NCBI GenBank assembly: GCA_028023455.1
Contig: JAQFVV010006199.1
Location: 5,778,972-5,842,971 of the forward strand
Length of the DNA stretch: 64,000 nt
Direction of reading: 5' to 3'
DNA from: Epiperipatus broadwayi
Taxonomy: Eukaryota; Onychophora; Udeonychophora; Euonychophora; Peripatidae
The notes under the pieces were generated by a model that was not told where the DNA came from, did no database searches, and was given only the letters and a program-made list of their open reading frames with translations. The translations under genes were made by a program, and so were the position numbers. This document shows, in pieces, positions 36,190 through 48,133 of this stretch (positions are counted from its first letter, which is position 1; the number at the start of each line of letters is the position of its first letter).

Positions 36190-39100
36190 TTACATATTTC
36201 TAAGTTTTTGTTTTGTAAATTCTTCTAAAATACACCTGGGTCTCGTTTTATGCAGATTTATTTAACACGATTTTGAAGTTAAGCGATTCATGTTTCTTTG
36301 GAAGTTGAACTCCGATAATGCGCTATTACTTTAAATAATAAATTTTATGCACTTACATCATATTGAAAGTAATAGCACATTATTGGAATTCGACTTTCGT
36401 CTTAGTAATTTCAATATTTTCAGTGCTTTATAATAGTAAGATTTTATGCAATAATGAAATTAAAATCATGATTTCCACATTTTATGTATACCCATATTAA
36501 ATTTTACAAGATTATAATGTAAATTTGTTCAAACATTGTGCGTGTTAATTTTGTATTTTAAATCACATTCTGTTTTTGCTTTTTAAAAAAGAACATAATC
36601 AATTATTAATCATTTAGTGTCCACAAGTTTATTTTTAATTATTTTCTTATTAATGACACTAATCACGAATGTGCTCTTAAGTTCCAATGAGAGCTAAATG
36701 GTTGTATGTCTGGATATTGTGAGCTTCATAAACAATTAATAAAATCATCTCATAGATTAATTACTAATTATGTTGTCACCAGAAAACCATTAACCTTTTA
36801 ACCGCTAATTATATTATTGGTTGTATGAGGTAAAAATCAAATCTTTTAATTGGCCAACTCACAAACTGAAGACAAAGCCTATTGTTAAAACATATTCGCC
36901 TATAATATTAAATTCAACTCAGATACATTTATAAAAAGTATATTACTAATTTTTCAGGTTATGAAGAGAACGAAAGTTCTTTCAAAAATAAATTGCTATT
37001 TATTTATTCTAAAATATTCAATTTCGGCAACATAAAAGCTGTAATATAAACAAAAAGGTCGACTTTTACGTTATAGAAAAGTAAATATTTCTTTTAAATA
37101 TTTCTTTAATATTTTTACTAAAATCTTCAATATTTTTCGAAAATAATTTTGTTTTTTTATTATTCTCTCTGAAAATAATTTGTAATTTCCATAAATATAA
37201 TTTTATAATAATTTATATCATGTTCGAAATGAAAATCTCAGCGTTTTTCTTTATTTTCTTTGATCAAGCGGTTTCTTTGTTCTTTCCAGCCAATCAGAAT
37301 GTCTTTTTCAGCTGAGAGCATGCTAAGAACCAATCAAAACTCATGTTCTTTCTTTGTTTAGGTTTAAATGCATTTTTTTTTATTTTTTACTTGTAAAATA
37401 AATCGGAAGAGGTCACCATCTTACAGAACTTTTAAAAATCTATTCAATACCTGTAAAACGAATATTTTAGCATAAGAACTGGCAGAGTTAGAGTGACGTC
37501 AGATGTCTACGAGGAGCTTCGTAAGAAACAGTCTTTTGGTTAACACAACATGAGAGTGAAGTTGACGCTAGTTGTATTTCCTCTTGTGAAGGATCTGATT
37601 TTTTACCAGTTTGCAAATGAACCTTTTTATCAGCAAGTAGCAATAATAATTAAAACATGTATAAAAAAATGTCAATTACTGTACTGTAAATTATGCATAA
37701 AAATATATTGTTTTGAATAAAATTAAATATTATAGTTAAAAAAAGTTTGTCTTGTATAAATTTTTTTCAAATTTGAAATTTTTTATTAGTCATATTTTAT
37801 TTCCTTATTTTTTTTGCACAAATTTTAAAATAATTTTTTGTTGGTGCTTTGCTTTTATGCAATTTTTGAAAAATCACAGTCCATATCCCCCCTTTTTCAA
37901 GGTAAGTTATATCTATTTTTGTGCGATTTCTTTTGCGCATGTTTTCTGAGGAACCTATCTATCGTGTAAAATGAGACCCAGGTGTAGTTTGAAAATCCAA
38001 TTTCCTTGCTTCTTTACTTTCAATCGACATAATTGCTAAACTATTTAATCTATCCTGATTCATTGTCGATCTCAGATAGTTTTTTATTCGTTTTAGCCTG
38101 GAAAATGATCTCTCTCCAGAAGCAACACTCACTGAAATTGTTAAATATATTCAGAGAGCAATAAACAAGTTTGGAAATGCCATTGCTCTATCATTTTCTG
38201 ATAAAAATTTGAACATTTTAAATGGATTTTCAAAAAATTTTGATGGAAGGATAGATTTTAAAGCTTCCATTTCTTCAACTAACATTTTTTCATCTATATC
38301 AGCTTCCTTCACTATTAGTGCATCATTTTCTGTGAACCTAGAATCTGTTAGAGAAATTTCTAATTTAGCTGCATGTTTTTGAAGTGCTTCTTTTTCCATA
38401 TTTTGAAATTTTTCCAGAAACCCAAATAAGTCATTATAATTTTTCAATTGTTCAAAATGATCTTTTAGTGATTCTGTAGCTTTATCTAAAACAAAATTAA
38501 AAAAAGATATCTTGTATGTGTTTATCAGATCTACAATAGGTTCATCATCACCTTCATAATTGAAATGTTTTTTTTCTTTTCCGAAGCCTTTTATTTCGAA
38601 ATTCTGTAGATATTTCCAAATCTTCTGCAAGAGTTTTTGCTTGAACTAAAACTTGTTCGAATCCAGTATTTCTGTAGTCGCTTAACCATTTTAAAAGTTT
38701 TTCAAATGAAGAAAGTGCAATGGATACATATTTACTTTGAAGTTCCTTGCTTACATAATTGACTTGGAACAGTAAATTGTACCAAAAAACCAGTGATACT
38801 AAAAATTTATAGTCTTTCATTGCATTTCCAAGAGATTCTGCCTTGCTTTTAATTTGTGGACCTTCGGAAATTTCTGATATTTCGAAAAGAGCATCATAAA
38901 ATTTACATATTTGGTATCTCACTGCTTTTACACTTTAAATCCAACATTCCCACCTGGTATCACAAAGAGGTTTCACAGTAGATTCTTTTACATATTTGAA
39001 AAGTACTAGCCATCTTTTTGAAGATGCTGAAAACAACATATAGGCATTGGAGAATACCAAAGAAGGTTAAAGCTTCTGGGCAAATTTTTGCTACATCTCC

Positions 39101-40440
39101 CAATACTAGATTATAATTGTAACAAACACAAGGAGTAGAAAATGCCCTTGGATTTTCTTTTAAGAGTCTAGTTTGAACACAGGAGACTTTACCCTTTATG
39201 TTTAAACCATTGTCATATCCTTGCCCTCTTATGTTGTTGATGTCAAGCCCTAAACTTTGAATTTTTTTCTTTAACACAAAGAATAGGTTTTCTTCTGAAC
39301 TGCTCTCTACATGTATAAATTTTATAAATTGTTCATATATAGCAATATTTGAGCCTGGTAATGTTCTATCCGAAACATATCTGATGCTAAGAGACATTTG
39401 TTCTTGATGACTGATATCTGGAGTACAATTGCAGCAAAATATTTTCCATATTTTATTCTATCAGTAATTTTATTTTTTAATTTGTTGCCTATTAAGTTTA
39501 TTATTTCATTTTGTATTGTTTGCTTAAGTAACTTTGGTGTATTTGTTTTGTGGTGATTCTTTGTATATGATCCTGCATTACTGGGTCAAATTTTTTAAGT
39601 AATTCAAGTATTCCTAGAAAATTTCCATTTCGTGCATCGCCTAGGTTTTCGATGGATCCTCTAAATGCAAACAACAGAAAATAATCTTTCAAATATCTTA
39701 TACAAATGAACTTTTTTTTGGTTCAGCAACTTCTGTTGAACATTATCTATTGTTTGCTCAGCAGAAAGTCTTTTTTGAAGCTCTGTACATTTTAACATAG
39801 TTACCAAATGATTTTTTGATTTTTCATGTGTGGCTAATCTATTATATATATATTTGGCCAGTTATTAAATCCTACAGTGTCTAATGCAATTAAGGCACCC
39901 ATACTGAATAGCTGACAATAAAAACAAAATATTCTGTCTTCTGATTCAGAATATATTATCCAAGGACGGCTTATTATTTCACCATTCGTAAACTTTCTTT
40001 TCAGATGCACTTTTGAAAAGTGTGTTCCATCCTCTTGGTGCAAAAACTCATTTAAGATAATTTTTGTAGGACCTTTTATTTATTGAGTAATAATCTTTTA
40101 TTTATTGAGTAATAATCTCGGGCCAAGAAGCAGGATCATCAGTTATATTCAGTTTTTCCATTTTCATTCCAATATGTGCTTCTTCCGATTCTGGTCTGTG
40201 TAATTGTGTTTCTTGTTTATTTTTTACCTGTTCTTCTTCATCTTTATCATCATTTTCTTCTTCATTTTTGTCATTTTCTTCTTCTTCACCTTTGTCATCA
40301 TTATCTATTTTTAAAAATTTGTTCAAAGCACCTCTGAGTTTTTCACTTTCGATTTTCCTTTTTGCACTTAATTTCCTTTTTAGACTACCACTTTTATATT
40401 TTCTTCCCACATCTCTTTCTTGTTTCAGTGGATTCGACAT
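36190..40440 (-). pseudogene. ZMYM1-like hAT transposase, broken and split
   Basis: Minus strand from ATG at 40438-40440. An acidic/basic N-terminus (KRKLSAKRK, then Glu/Asp/Lys-rich, about 112 aa) is followed, after a 22-bp duplication that introduces stops, by LNEFLHQEDGTHFSKV and WIIYSESEDRIFCFYCQLFS, the TTF-type zinc finger. Next come SIENLGDARNGNFLGILELL, SLGLDINNIRGQGYDNGLNI (the DUF4371 GQGYDNGxNMxG signature) and DVAKICPEALTFFGILQ. Long helical segments follow at 38922-38151, and then the hAT dimerisation end: ISVSVASG, ERSFSRLKRIKNYLRST, MNQDRLNSLAIMSIE (38140-38000). The last 17 or so codons, including ILEEFTKQK and the stop (36190-36192), lie beyond the 1.75-kb insertion. At least five frameshifts or stops; not functional. 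Confidence 0.88.
36233..37984. mobile_element. Third-level TA-flanked element, 1752 bp, non-autonomous
   Basis: The ends CACCTGGGTCTCGTTTTA and inverted CACCTGGGTCTCATTTTA are about 18 bp and differ at one position. TA lies immediately outside both (36231-36232 and 37985-37986), as for Tc1/mariner/pogo insertions. Removing it restores the reading frame of the inner hAT transposase. I find no transposase. Instead 37280-37560 holds CCAAT-type boxes (AGCCAATCAGA at 37289, ACCAATCAAAA at 37330) and a CRE palindrome TGACGTCA (37494-37501), which look like promoter elements. Confidence 0.83.
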
Positions 40441-41052
40441 CTAATGATAAAATTAAATCCATTTTTAATCACAAAATATACTTAAATTTTTAATTTTAAA
40501 TATAATTTCTTGTTAATAAATATTATGTAATATAATTAGTACTTACCTTTTTTAACAATTAGTAATTATAGTCACAAAATACGACACTAATAATTAAAAT
40601 GATTAGAAGAATAGAGAACTGCAAATGCAATAAACAATTGACATTTAATAGTAGCCACATCTACTTAATAGTGAGCACAGCACAACAATGACTAATCCCA
40701 AAAAACAAATGTGAGTGCACTGAGTAAGATGCATATAGAATAGAATAATTGAGAGAGAAGATAGTACTATCCGATTAATTAAACGTTAGTCAAAAACGAC
40801 ACTTACGGGTATCCATTTTCTATATTATAATGTATATATATTATAATAAACACAATAATAAATCTCATCCATCAATGCGAATTTAAAATAAATTTATTTT
40901 TATTTATTTGAATAATTTATAATTTATCCTTTATCGTCAAAAGCAATTTGTTTTAAATTTCAAAAAATAACTTTTTGTTAATTTTGGTGGTGATGTGGGG
41001 CCCCTTCAAGTGTGGGACCCGATTGGGCCCAATTGCCTTAAATCCGACCCTG

Positions 41053-42700
41053 CCGCTCTGTGAAAAAAGCAAAGATGAACAAAAAGAATATATTGCCCAA
41101 GCATTTAAAAATATAAATATTCAATCTATATCTATAATGAAATTTATCTAAAATCATTCAAATATAACTGCTGTTAGTTTTTTTATTTCAAATGTAATTG
41201 GCAAACATGAGAAACCTTTTAATGATGGAAAATATATGAAAGAAGTTTAGATGAAGGTGCATCAGTTCTTTTTGAAGATTTTGAAAACAAAGTAAAAATT
41301 ATTCAGGGCATAAAAGATTTATCATTGGTTAGAAACACAATTAAAGAAAGAATCCTGCAAATGGCTATACAATATAACTTACCAAGAAAAAAGAGATATA
41401 AAATCTAGTTTAATTTCTCTCTGCCTTGATGAAAGTACAGACATAAATGGATCTGCTTGTTTGGCCATTTTTATTCACTATTGTGTTGGAAATAATATCA
41501 AAGAAGAATTGATCAGTTTAACCTCATTAGTAACAACAACAAAAGGAATAGATATTTGCAACATAGATGTTTATGGCTGGAAAAGAAAATAGTTTTCTCA
41601 CTTTATTTACTAACTGTTTTGGACATTCAATTTTGGGTTTTTATTGCATTATACCTCAGCAGGTTTTATGCATGAAGGCCAGATTTAAACCATTGGATGA
41701 TATTATAAATGTTATGACTAAGTCAATCAATTTTATATCTACACATTGAGTGAGATAAACTCAGTATACTATGGTTTACTTATGTACAACAATGTCTGAT
41801 GGTTAAGTTAAGGAAAAGTTCTTTAAAGATTCATTGAGTTTTTAAACAAACTTTAGACTGTTTTTACATGAAAAAAATCATTGAAAAATATAATGAATTA
41901 ATGAATGTTGAATGGCTTTCAAAATTAATGTTTTTACTGATATGTGTTCACATCTAAATGTGAAACTGCAAGGTTATAATAAGACAATTGTCATCATGTT
42001 TGATTTGATCAAAGCATTTGAAGTTAAATTACAAATTTTCAACAATGATGTAATTTTCAACCATGATATTATTTTTTACATCTTTAAATATTTTCCAAAT
42101 CTAAAAAAGTTCTTGGCTGATTTAGAATCTCACAAGAAACCAGATCAAGTAAAAGTGATGAAAACAAATGTCTTGATATTCAATTGATAATTGATGGATT
42201 TTCTTTAAGATTTACACAGTTCAGACAATTTTCAGAAATATCAAAATTATACCCAGAAATAACATCAATGGATAGTCTCAAGTTAGAAATTTTTTGAGTG
42301 GCTTAATTTGAAAGATATGGAAATGTAATCAATCAATTTTCAATCCAGTTCTATATCCAAAACAAATTTGTTGACTTGAGGAATGAGTTAGAAACAATGG
42401 TAAATGATTGATTATTGGATATGTATAAAAATAATGCTAAAGAGGAACTATTGACTGACTGGAATGCTATTCCTGAAACATTTAATTGTTTAAAAATATT
42501 AATGACTATTATATTATCAAATTTCTCCTCTACATACGCATGTGAATCATTGTTTACAGAAACAAATTTAATTAAAGACAGATCAAATAATAGAATGACA
42601 GATGAATTTAGTTCAGCATGTACATTATTAAAAATGACAAAATATGAACCAGATATAAAATATTTGGCATCCAATGCACTACAGCAAAAATTTCATTAAA
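41053..42700 (+). pseudogene. Outer hAT transposase, catalytic and C-terminal part
   Basis: The frame resumes as CEKSKDEQKEYIAQAF at 41061. After shifts: SLCLDESTDINGSACLAIFI (41423-41482; the catalytic-region LDESTDxxxxxQLxIFI block), MAFKINVFTDMCSHLNVKL and QGYNKTIVIMFDLIKAFEVK (41912-42030; LAFLxDIxxHLNxLNxxLQG), and FPNLKKFL. The C-terminus (42415-42699) has LSNFSSTYACESLFTETNLI, then DRSNNRMTDEF and the CTLLKMTKYEPDIKYLAS tail. This is the hAT dimerisation domain in the GTF2IRD2/ZBED5/FAM200 form (FGSTYxCExxFSxMxxIKxxxRxxLTDExL). Several stops; not functional. Confidence 0.87.
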
Positions 42701-42810
42701 TAATATATATTTATTTATAAGGATTCAAACTCAGACTTTCACATGACCCTCAACTTTTCATGCCATCTCGTATTACTGACCTACTGATTACACACATGTT
42801 GAAAAGATAA

Positions 42811-42872
42811 ATAATCACCAATATACATATTTCATGCTAACCAGCAATCATCAGTTGGTCCAGATTACTATC
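42811..42872 (-). ncRNA. Hammerhead ribozyme, left arm, core intact
   Basis: Minus strand: ...GGACCAA, CTGATGA (42848-42854), helix II TGCT-GGTT-AGCA flanked by T and T, GAAA (42830-42833), helix III ATA-TG-TAT, triplet ATA, then TTGGTGATTAT. Helix I pairs TTGG with CCAA and, past an internal loop, GATTAT with GTAATC. All core bases are present. Cleavage at AUA is permitted but slower than GUC. The opposite arm of the palindrome would sequester this ribozyme if both are transcribed together. Confidence 0.8.
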
Positions 42873-43266
42873 TCCATACATATATACAATCAGTGCTCAG
42901 CTTTACATTAAGATAGCCAATCTTCATACTTTAGTGGACAGGCTTCAAACTACTCCAACCCACAACTCTTCAGCCATACATTTCATTGAAAATCTGATGA
43001 TGGAACATTCAAAGCCCACGTTAGTGCCAAGGTTGTCATCCTACCCATGTTGAATTTTAGTCATTCTGATCCCTCATGTACTGGAGAATAATCCATTTAC
43101 ATACATCTGTGAGGAATGGGCAAACCTGAACATTCCATCATCAGATTTTCAATGAAATGGATGGCTGAAGAGTTGTGGGTTGGAGCAGTTTGAAGCCTGT
43201 CCATTAAAGTATAAAGATTGGCTATCTTAATATAAAGCTCAGCACTGATTGTATACATGTGTGAAG

Positions 43267-43323
43267 ATAGTAATCTAGACCAACTGATGATTGCTAGTTT
43301 AGCATGAAATACATCGTGATTAT
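43267..43323 (+). ncRNA. Hammerhead ribozyme, right arm, core intact but helix I damaged
   Basis: Plus strand: GACCAA, CTGATGA (43284-43290), helix II TGCT-AGTTT-AGCA, GAAA (43306-43309), TACATC giving triplet ATC. The TTGG that should pair with CCAA is lost (GTGATTAT follows directly), so helix I is incomplete. Confidence 0.7.
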
Positions 43324-43789
43324 TTATCTTTTCTACATGTGTGTGATCAGGTGGATCAGCAATATGAGATGGCATGGAGAATTGAGAGTCGTATGAAAGT
43401 CTGAGTTTGAATCCCTTATATATCACATTATATGTGCAGGTGTGTGTAAGCCTGTACAGTGTATTAAATTAAGTATTTATTTATGTTGATTTTATATGTT
43501 TATTTCCAAAATTTTGTTTTAATTACTATTAATTTTTTACTGTTATATTTTTTTCAACTTGTGCTCTTCTAAATAAATATCGTTCACTTGCATTTAACTT
43601 ATTTAGAAAATTTGTTTAATTATTATTGTTACTATTATTATTTTGTTTTATAAACTTTTAAAAAACTGCAATAATTAATTTGCTTATATTTTGATTTAAT
43701 AACTATATGGCACGCCCATCATTCAATAAATATTTTTTGGAAATTTTTGGCACGCACACGTAAAAAGATTAGCCACCACTGCCATATAT

Positions 43790-45190
43790 GAACCTTAATA
43801 AATCCCTGCTTGGTTTATCACATGATGAGAGTAACAGATTTAAATACTAAAGGGTTTCTAAAACGGACAGATTTCACTTAAAGTAAAAAAACAGTTTGTT
43901 TATTTGGGAGAATTGTTGTTTCAATCACTCTTTAGTGCTCAAACATAGCTTAATCTTTCAAGCAATTGCCCATATAGTTATTTTATCATTCCTCAAAACG
44001 ATATGCTTAGTAAAAGTGCATTAATAAAGTCAAATATTTGTATTTTCAAGTAATATAATAAGTGAGCTTAAATTATTAAATAAGTTTTTGTTAATATACA
44101 TTTTCTTTGTATTATTTATATTGAATTACATTTTTCCGAAAAAAGTTTAAAAATATTGGAATTAAATAACATTAGCTGCAAAATAATATGCATTACTTTA
44201 AAACTTATTATCCAATGTGATACAAAAATATTGTCATTTGATTGATTAAAGAAAGCAAACAATTATTTGTAAGGATTCTAAAAATAAAAAGCAATCCTCT
44301 TCAGTTAATTTCTAATAAAAATAACTAGCAGAGAATAATTTTATGAACTAAATTTAATTAAATAATTGTCTGTGCCATTTTTTTTTATTATTTTAAATTG
44401 AAATATAAATTATAAAGTTGTTTTTTTTTTAAAAAAAAAAGAAGAAAAGTTTAATCTTTAATCAAAATATACTATTTGTTTTAAAACTATTACAAAAACA
44501 ATTTGTAATTTAATTTATCTTATTTATTTGTTTCAAACAAAAAATAAATTCTTATGTGATAAGATATATCTTGATTTATGTGAATCCTAAATTGATTCCA
44601 TGCTTCAAAAATATAACTCTTCTGTAATTTATGATTGTTTTCACTTGATGAATGTCCAACCTATTTACTCATCTTGCAATAATTTTGTTTATAAGGCTTA
44701 TATTATTGAGGGAGGAGATCAAAAGAATAAAGAATAAAATCTAAAATTAGTGTTAACATTCAAATAGGTATGTAAAAGTTATTGTTGATTTCTGTGATCA
44801 ATGGATCATTGATTTCTGTGTACAATGAGACAACATTAATCATTATTAGATAACACTAGAATCAATCAAGTATTTTTTATGCAGTTATTTCTGATAATAA
44901 TTGAAAATATAGCATTAATGAAATAATATTTTCTCAAATTTCAATTTCTTTAACATGTGGCAATTTTACAAAGCCTATATCAATTTAAATTATTAATAGA
45001 AAGATAAGTAAAGCAAAGTTATGAAATTTCATGTATGCAGAAAATGGCAATAGTAATGTCTGAGACTTGGAAATTGTTGTCTTTTCCTAGAACTAGGTTA
45101 TGTGCAGACATTAATGATGGAAGAATTTAAAGAATATGTGGAAAGTGATTAGAAATGGTATAAGTATCTTGGGAATTATGTTTTAAGAAT
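43790..45190. other. Non-coding, AT-rich
   Basis: Nothing recognised. Contains a long T-run/A-run pair at 44418-44441. Confidence 0.55.
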
Positions 45191-45198
45191 CAATTAAT

Positions 45199-46235
45199 GG
45201 TAGATGTGAGTTATGCCCAATGTGGCCACTTGATGGCATTGTTTCTCTGCAAATGCACAGAAATATGCCATTTATGCAGCCCAACTTACAGCTTATAGAA
45301 CAGTTCTGTTCATATTAGCCATTAGCAGGCCTAGATGGTGTTGCAGACTGTGCTTTGCATCACTATGGAAATAGCACACACTTCACATACCACTACCATA
45401 AGATGTGAGGATGTTTGAAATTCAACTGGCCATAAGTGTTTGTATGTGCATTGGAAGTAACAATCTTACACCTTACCTGATGTACTATTACATACTAATA
45501 ATTGTAAGCCCATCATGCATTTCCCTACACATCTTGGAAGGTGAAAACCAATTGCAAAAGGATATGTCCCAGGATCATTTCACATAAGTCATGCAAAAAG
45601 GCATGTTTGCAGGAGAACAGCTATGAGAGTAATGAAATGGCTATCATACGTTGTTTTGGAATCATAATCATTGTTTTCTCAGACTAGTGCATGTATTGGT
45701 CAATCCTTTGGATCATCACAACCATCATTCTGCCTCCCCCCACACACACACATTATAGCTACATGCTGAAGGTTTGGTTTGCTCAGATTTTTGCATGTAT
45801 TGGCCGATCCTTTGAATCAGCAAAACCATCATACCCCCCTACACACACATTCCAGTGTGTAGCACTGAAATCTTGGTTTGCTCAGAGTAGTGTATGTATT
45901 GGCCGATCTTCAAATTGGCAAAACCATTGGACACCTCCTCACACTTTCCAGCACTATGTGCTGAAAGCTTGGTTTGATCAGACTAGTGCATATATTGGTC
46001 AATCCTTTGGATCATCAAAACCATTGGAGACACACACATACATTCCAATGCTACATGCTGAAATGTATAATGTAATTAAAAATGTAATTTAGAAAATAAT
46101 GTTGGTTCGTAAATTTTTTAAAAATTGCCGGAAAACAGAAAGCAAAAAATTATCGGCCTGGCAACATTACATTTCATTATTTTTGCAAGAAACAATGCCT
46201 TCAAGTGGCCACATTGGTTGTAAGTCACAAGAACC
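45199..46235. mobile_element. Complete 1037-bp TIR element with 8-bp target duplication
   Basis: The left end starts GGTAGATGTGAGTTATGCCC, the inverted right end GGTTCTTGTGACTTACAACC, and both continue CAATGTGGCCACTTGAWGGC and ATTGTTTCT, giving TIRs of about 48 bp. CAATTAAT flanks both ends exactly (45191-45198, 46236-46243). An 8-bp duplication with GG-starting TIRs fits Merlin better than hAT (which starts CA), but P, Novosib or an unnamed group are possible. No transposase is recognisable. The centre is a four-unit minisatellite. Confidence 0.85.
45678..46068 (+). repeat. Four-unit minisatellite inside the TIR element
   Basis: Units begin at 45678, 45782, 45881 and 45977 (CTCAGACTAGTGCATGTATT and variants), with periods of 104, 99 and 96 bp. 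Each contains TATTGGYCGATCCTTTG, CAAAACCATC, a C-rich/CACACA stretch, and GCTGAAANCTTGGTTTG. A plus frame 45691-46092 is open through all units (repeating WFAQ, CIGRSF, PPTHTF). Lack of any other coding feature suggests it is open by chance or by repeat drift rather than a gene. Confidence 0.88.
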
Positions 46236-46243
46236 CAATTAAT

Positions 46244-48120
46244 TATGATTCAAAAATATTTTTATTTATATTTTTTGATTAAATTCTTAGACTACTTGTT
46301 TTGCTCTTATTATTTTAAAAATCTAATAATAATAGGTTTTCTACTGTAAATATTATATTGTGATCATGAAATTGAACTATATCTGAAATTAATCATAAGT
46401 ACTGATTTTTCTTTTGTGGAACATATGTGAAACATAGAAGATATTTTCAAGACAGCAATGTCATATCAGATAAGTGTATTGGAGAAGCCAACATATTCTA
46501 GAATATTATTAGACATTTTTACAATTAAATACAGAATCAAAAGGGAGAGTGTATCTAACATAAAGATCATACTTATTATTTTGTTTGTTTAATTGAAGCA
46601 TTTTATAATATAAACATATTTTTTGTGACAACATTTATAAAAGATTTTAATTTTGCCACAAAAATACAAACAGAAAATGAAATATTTCAAGGGAATTTTA
46701 TTATCAATACATTTTTTCATTTTATTTTTGATAATGTGCTATTAAAATATAAAAAATCATATAATTAATTTTTTGAAAAGTCATATGATATTCAAGGACA
46801 CAAGTAATCAGTTGACCACAGTAGTTGTCTTTAATTAATTAAGATAAGGTTTTTAAAATTTCTCAGATGAGAATAAATTCAAAAACCTTTAGCTCTTAAA
46901 TGGGCCATTATCTCTATGTTAAGTTACATAGCACCATTAACTATGTTTGTTATTAATGGAATCAAAAGTTTTATTTTATATATATAAACACAAACATACA
47001 ATTTGAGAAAATAGTTGAAACAAACATTTTTATATTTTATACACGTGTTTACATGTCACACAAATATATCAAACAATCATATTGTTTCTCTAAGGCTTTT
47101 TGATTGCAATATTTTCTAATCTTAGTTTTTTCTGGTTAAAAAGCTAATGGTAAGTAACATGTTAATCATATATGATTTTTTTTTTTAAAGCAAGTTTTTT
47201 TTATTATTTGGTTTTCTGATTTATTCTTATTAAAAAGTTCTTAAAAGCATTTATCACTTTGCAAGGAGATTCCTCTGAGATTTATAGCAGTTATTAATCA
47301 GTCAGTAACAGTGAATTTTAACTTAAAATCAAATATAATCATTATATTTTAGTTTTTTAAAAAGTATGCACTTTAAAAACGTAATTATTAAGAAATATAC
47401 ATATTTGAAAGCTTATAAGAAGTAAATTCATGCTATTACAAAAAGACAAATTTTGATAGTTGTATCAATAATGTAGACAGTTAGGTAATAAAAAATAAAG
47501 TCTGTGTATATAAATATATCATTGTTAATATAATTATATGCAAAATTAAAATACATACAACTATTCAAACGATTATGTAAACTATGTGAATCTAAAACAA
47601 TTATTAGACTTTCTAAAAGGAACTAGTGTATTTATTTTATAACATTCTAGGGACATTTAAATCTTAATGTAAGTTAATTTTATATATTCACAAAATACAC
47701 ATAGATGATGCTCAGAGACATGCACATGTAATCATATATGTATATATTTGAATTTTATAATAAATGGAAAAATCTGTTAAATTTTCTTAAGATAAATATC
47801 ACTCAAACATTTCCATCTGTTAAAAATTATTAATTTATATATATATATATACGGTGCTGTTTTTTTATTTTTCAATTTTAAATAATCATGATAAAGAATT
47901 CTAAAACTTTAAGATAGATTCCTAATTATACATATATTTTCCAACGTGGCAAGTAAAAAAATGTTAATGTTTCACATTATAAAGCTTACAGATTTACACT
48001 TGTAACAACATTTCACAACTTAACATATCTTTATGCTATTTCTTAAACATTAAATTCAATAATATATTTGCAGTTTTAATTGATAATTTTTTTATTTATT
48101 TAATAGAAATATTTAGAAAT
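46244..48120. other. Non-coding, AT-rich
   Basis: Nothing recognised. Confidence 0.55.
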
Positions 48121-48133
48121 TAAGAAAACTTTT

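Larger units (their letters stand above)
35986..41052 (-). mobile_element. Inner hAT transposon (ZMYM1-like), 5.07 kb
   Basis: The left end CAGGGCCAGATCCAATAAGT and the inverted right end CAGGGTCGGATTTAAGGCAA give hAT ends of CAGGGYCGGA type. The flanking 8-mers are TTGCTCTG (35978-35985) and CCGCTCTG (41053-41060), identical at six of eight positions, an aged 8-bp duplication. It is inserted in the coding sequence of the outer hAT. Its own transposase is on the minus strand and is interrupted by a third element (36233-37984). Confidence 0.87.
42717..43423. repeat. Full snap-back repeat: 295-bp inverted arms with hammerheads
   Basis: The left arm begins GGATTCAAACTCAGACTTTC and the right arm ends GAAAGTCTGAGTTTGAATCC. 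The arms run 42717-43010 and 43128-43423 and pair nearly throughout, around a 118-nt loop that is itself conserved in the truncated copy at 57.0 kb. Each arm contains a hammerhead fold, facing opposite strands. The outer word AGTTTGAATCC on the plus strand resembles a tRNA B box. This is the most complete member of a family also at 7.6-8.9 kb and 57.0-57.4 kb. It sits downstream of the outer hAT stop codon, inside that transposon. Confidence 0.87.
35172..43781 (+). mobile_element. Outer hAT transposon (GTF2IRD2/ZBED type) holding nested insertions
   Basis: The left end CAATGATTGCGAACCTATGG and the inverted right end (reading inward CAGTGGTGGCTAATCTTTTT) match the CAGTGGTTSBCAAMCTTT-type ends of hAT-Charlie-like elements, with GGCAC.../...GTGCC sub-terminal boxes. 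Outside the right end is CCATATAT (43782-43789). Outside the left end is CCATATATAT (35162-35171), so the 8-bp hAT target duplication is visible with two extra bases from AT slippage. The transposase is on the plus strand in two parts, 35821-35985 and 41053-42700, separated by another transposon. Without insertions the element would be near 2.8 kb, a normal hAT size. Confidence 0.85.

Noticed and set aside
45691-46092. 133-codon ORF through the minisatellite
   Set aside because: The reading frame is a by-product of the tandem repeat; unit lengths include one not divisible by three and nothing resembles a known protein.
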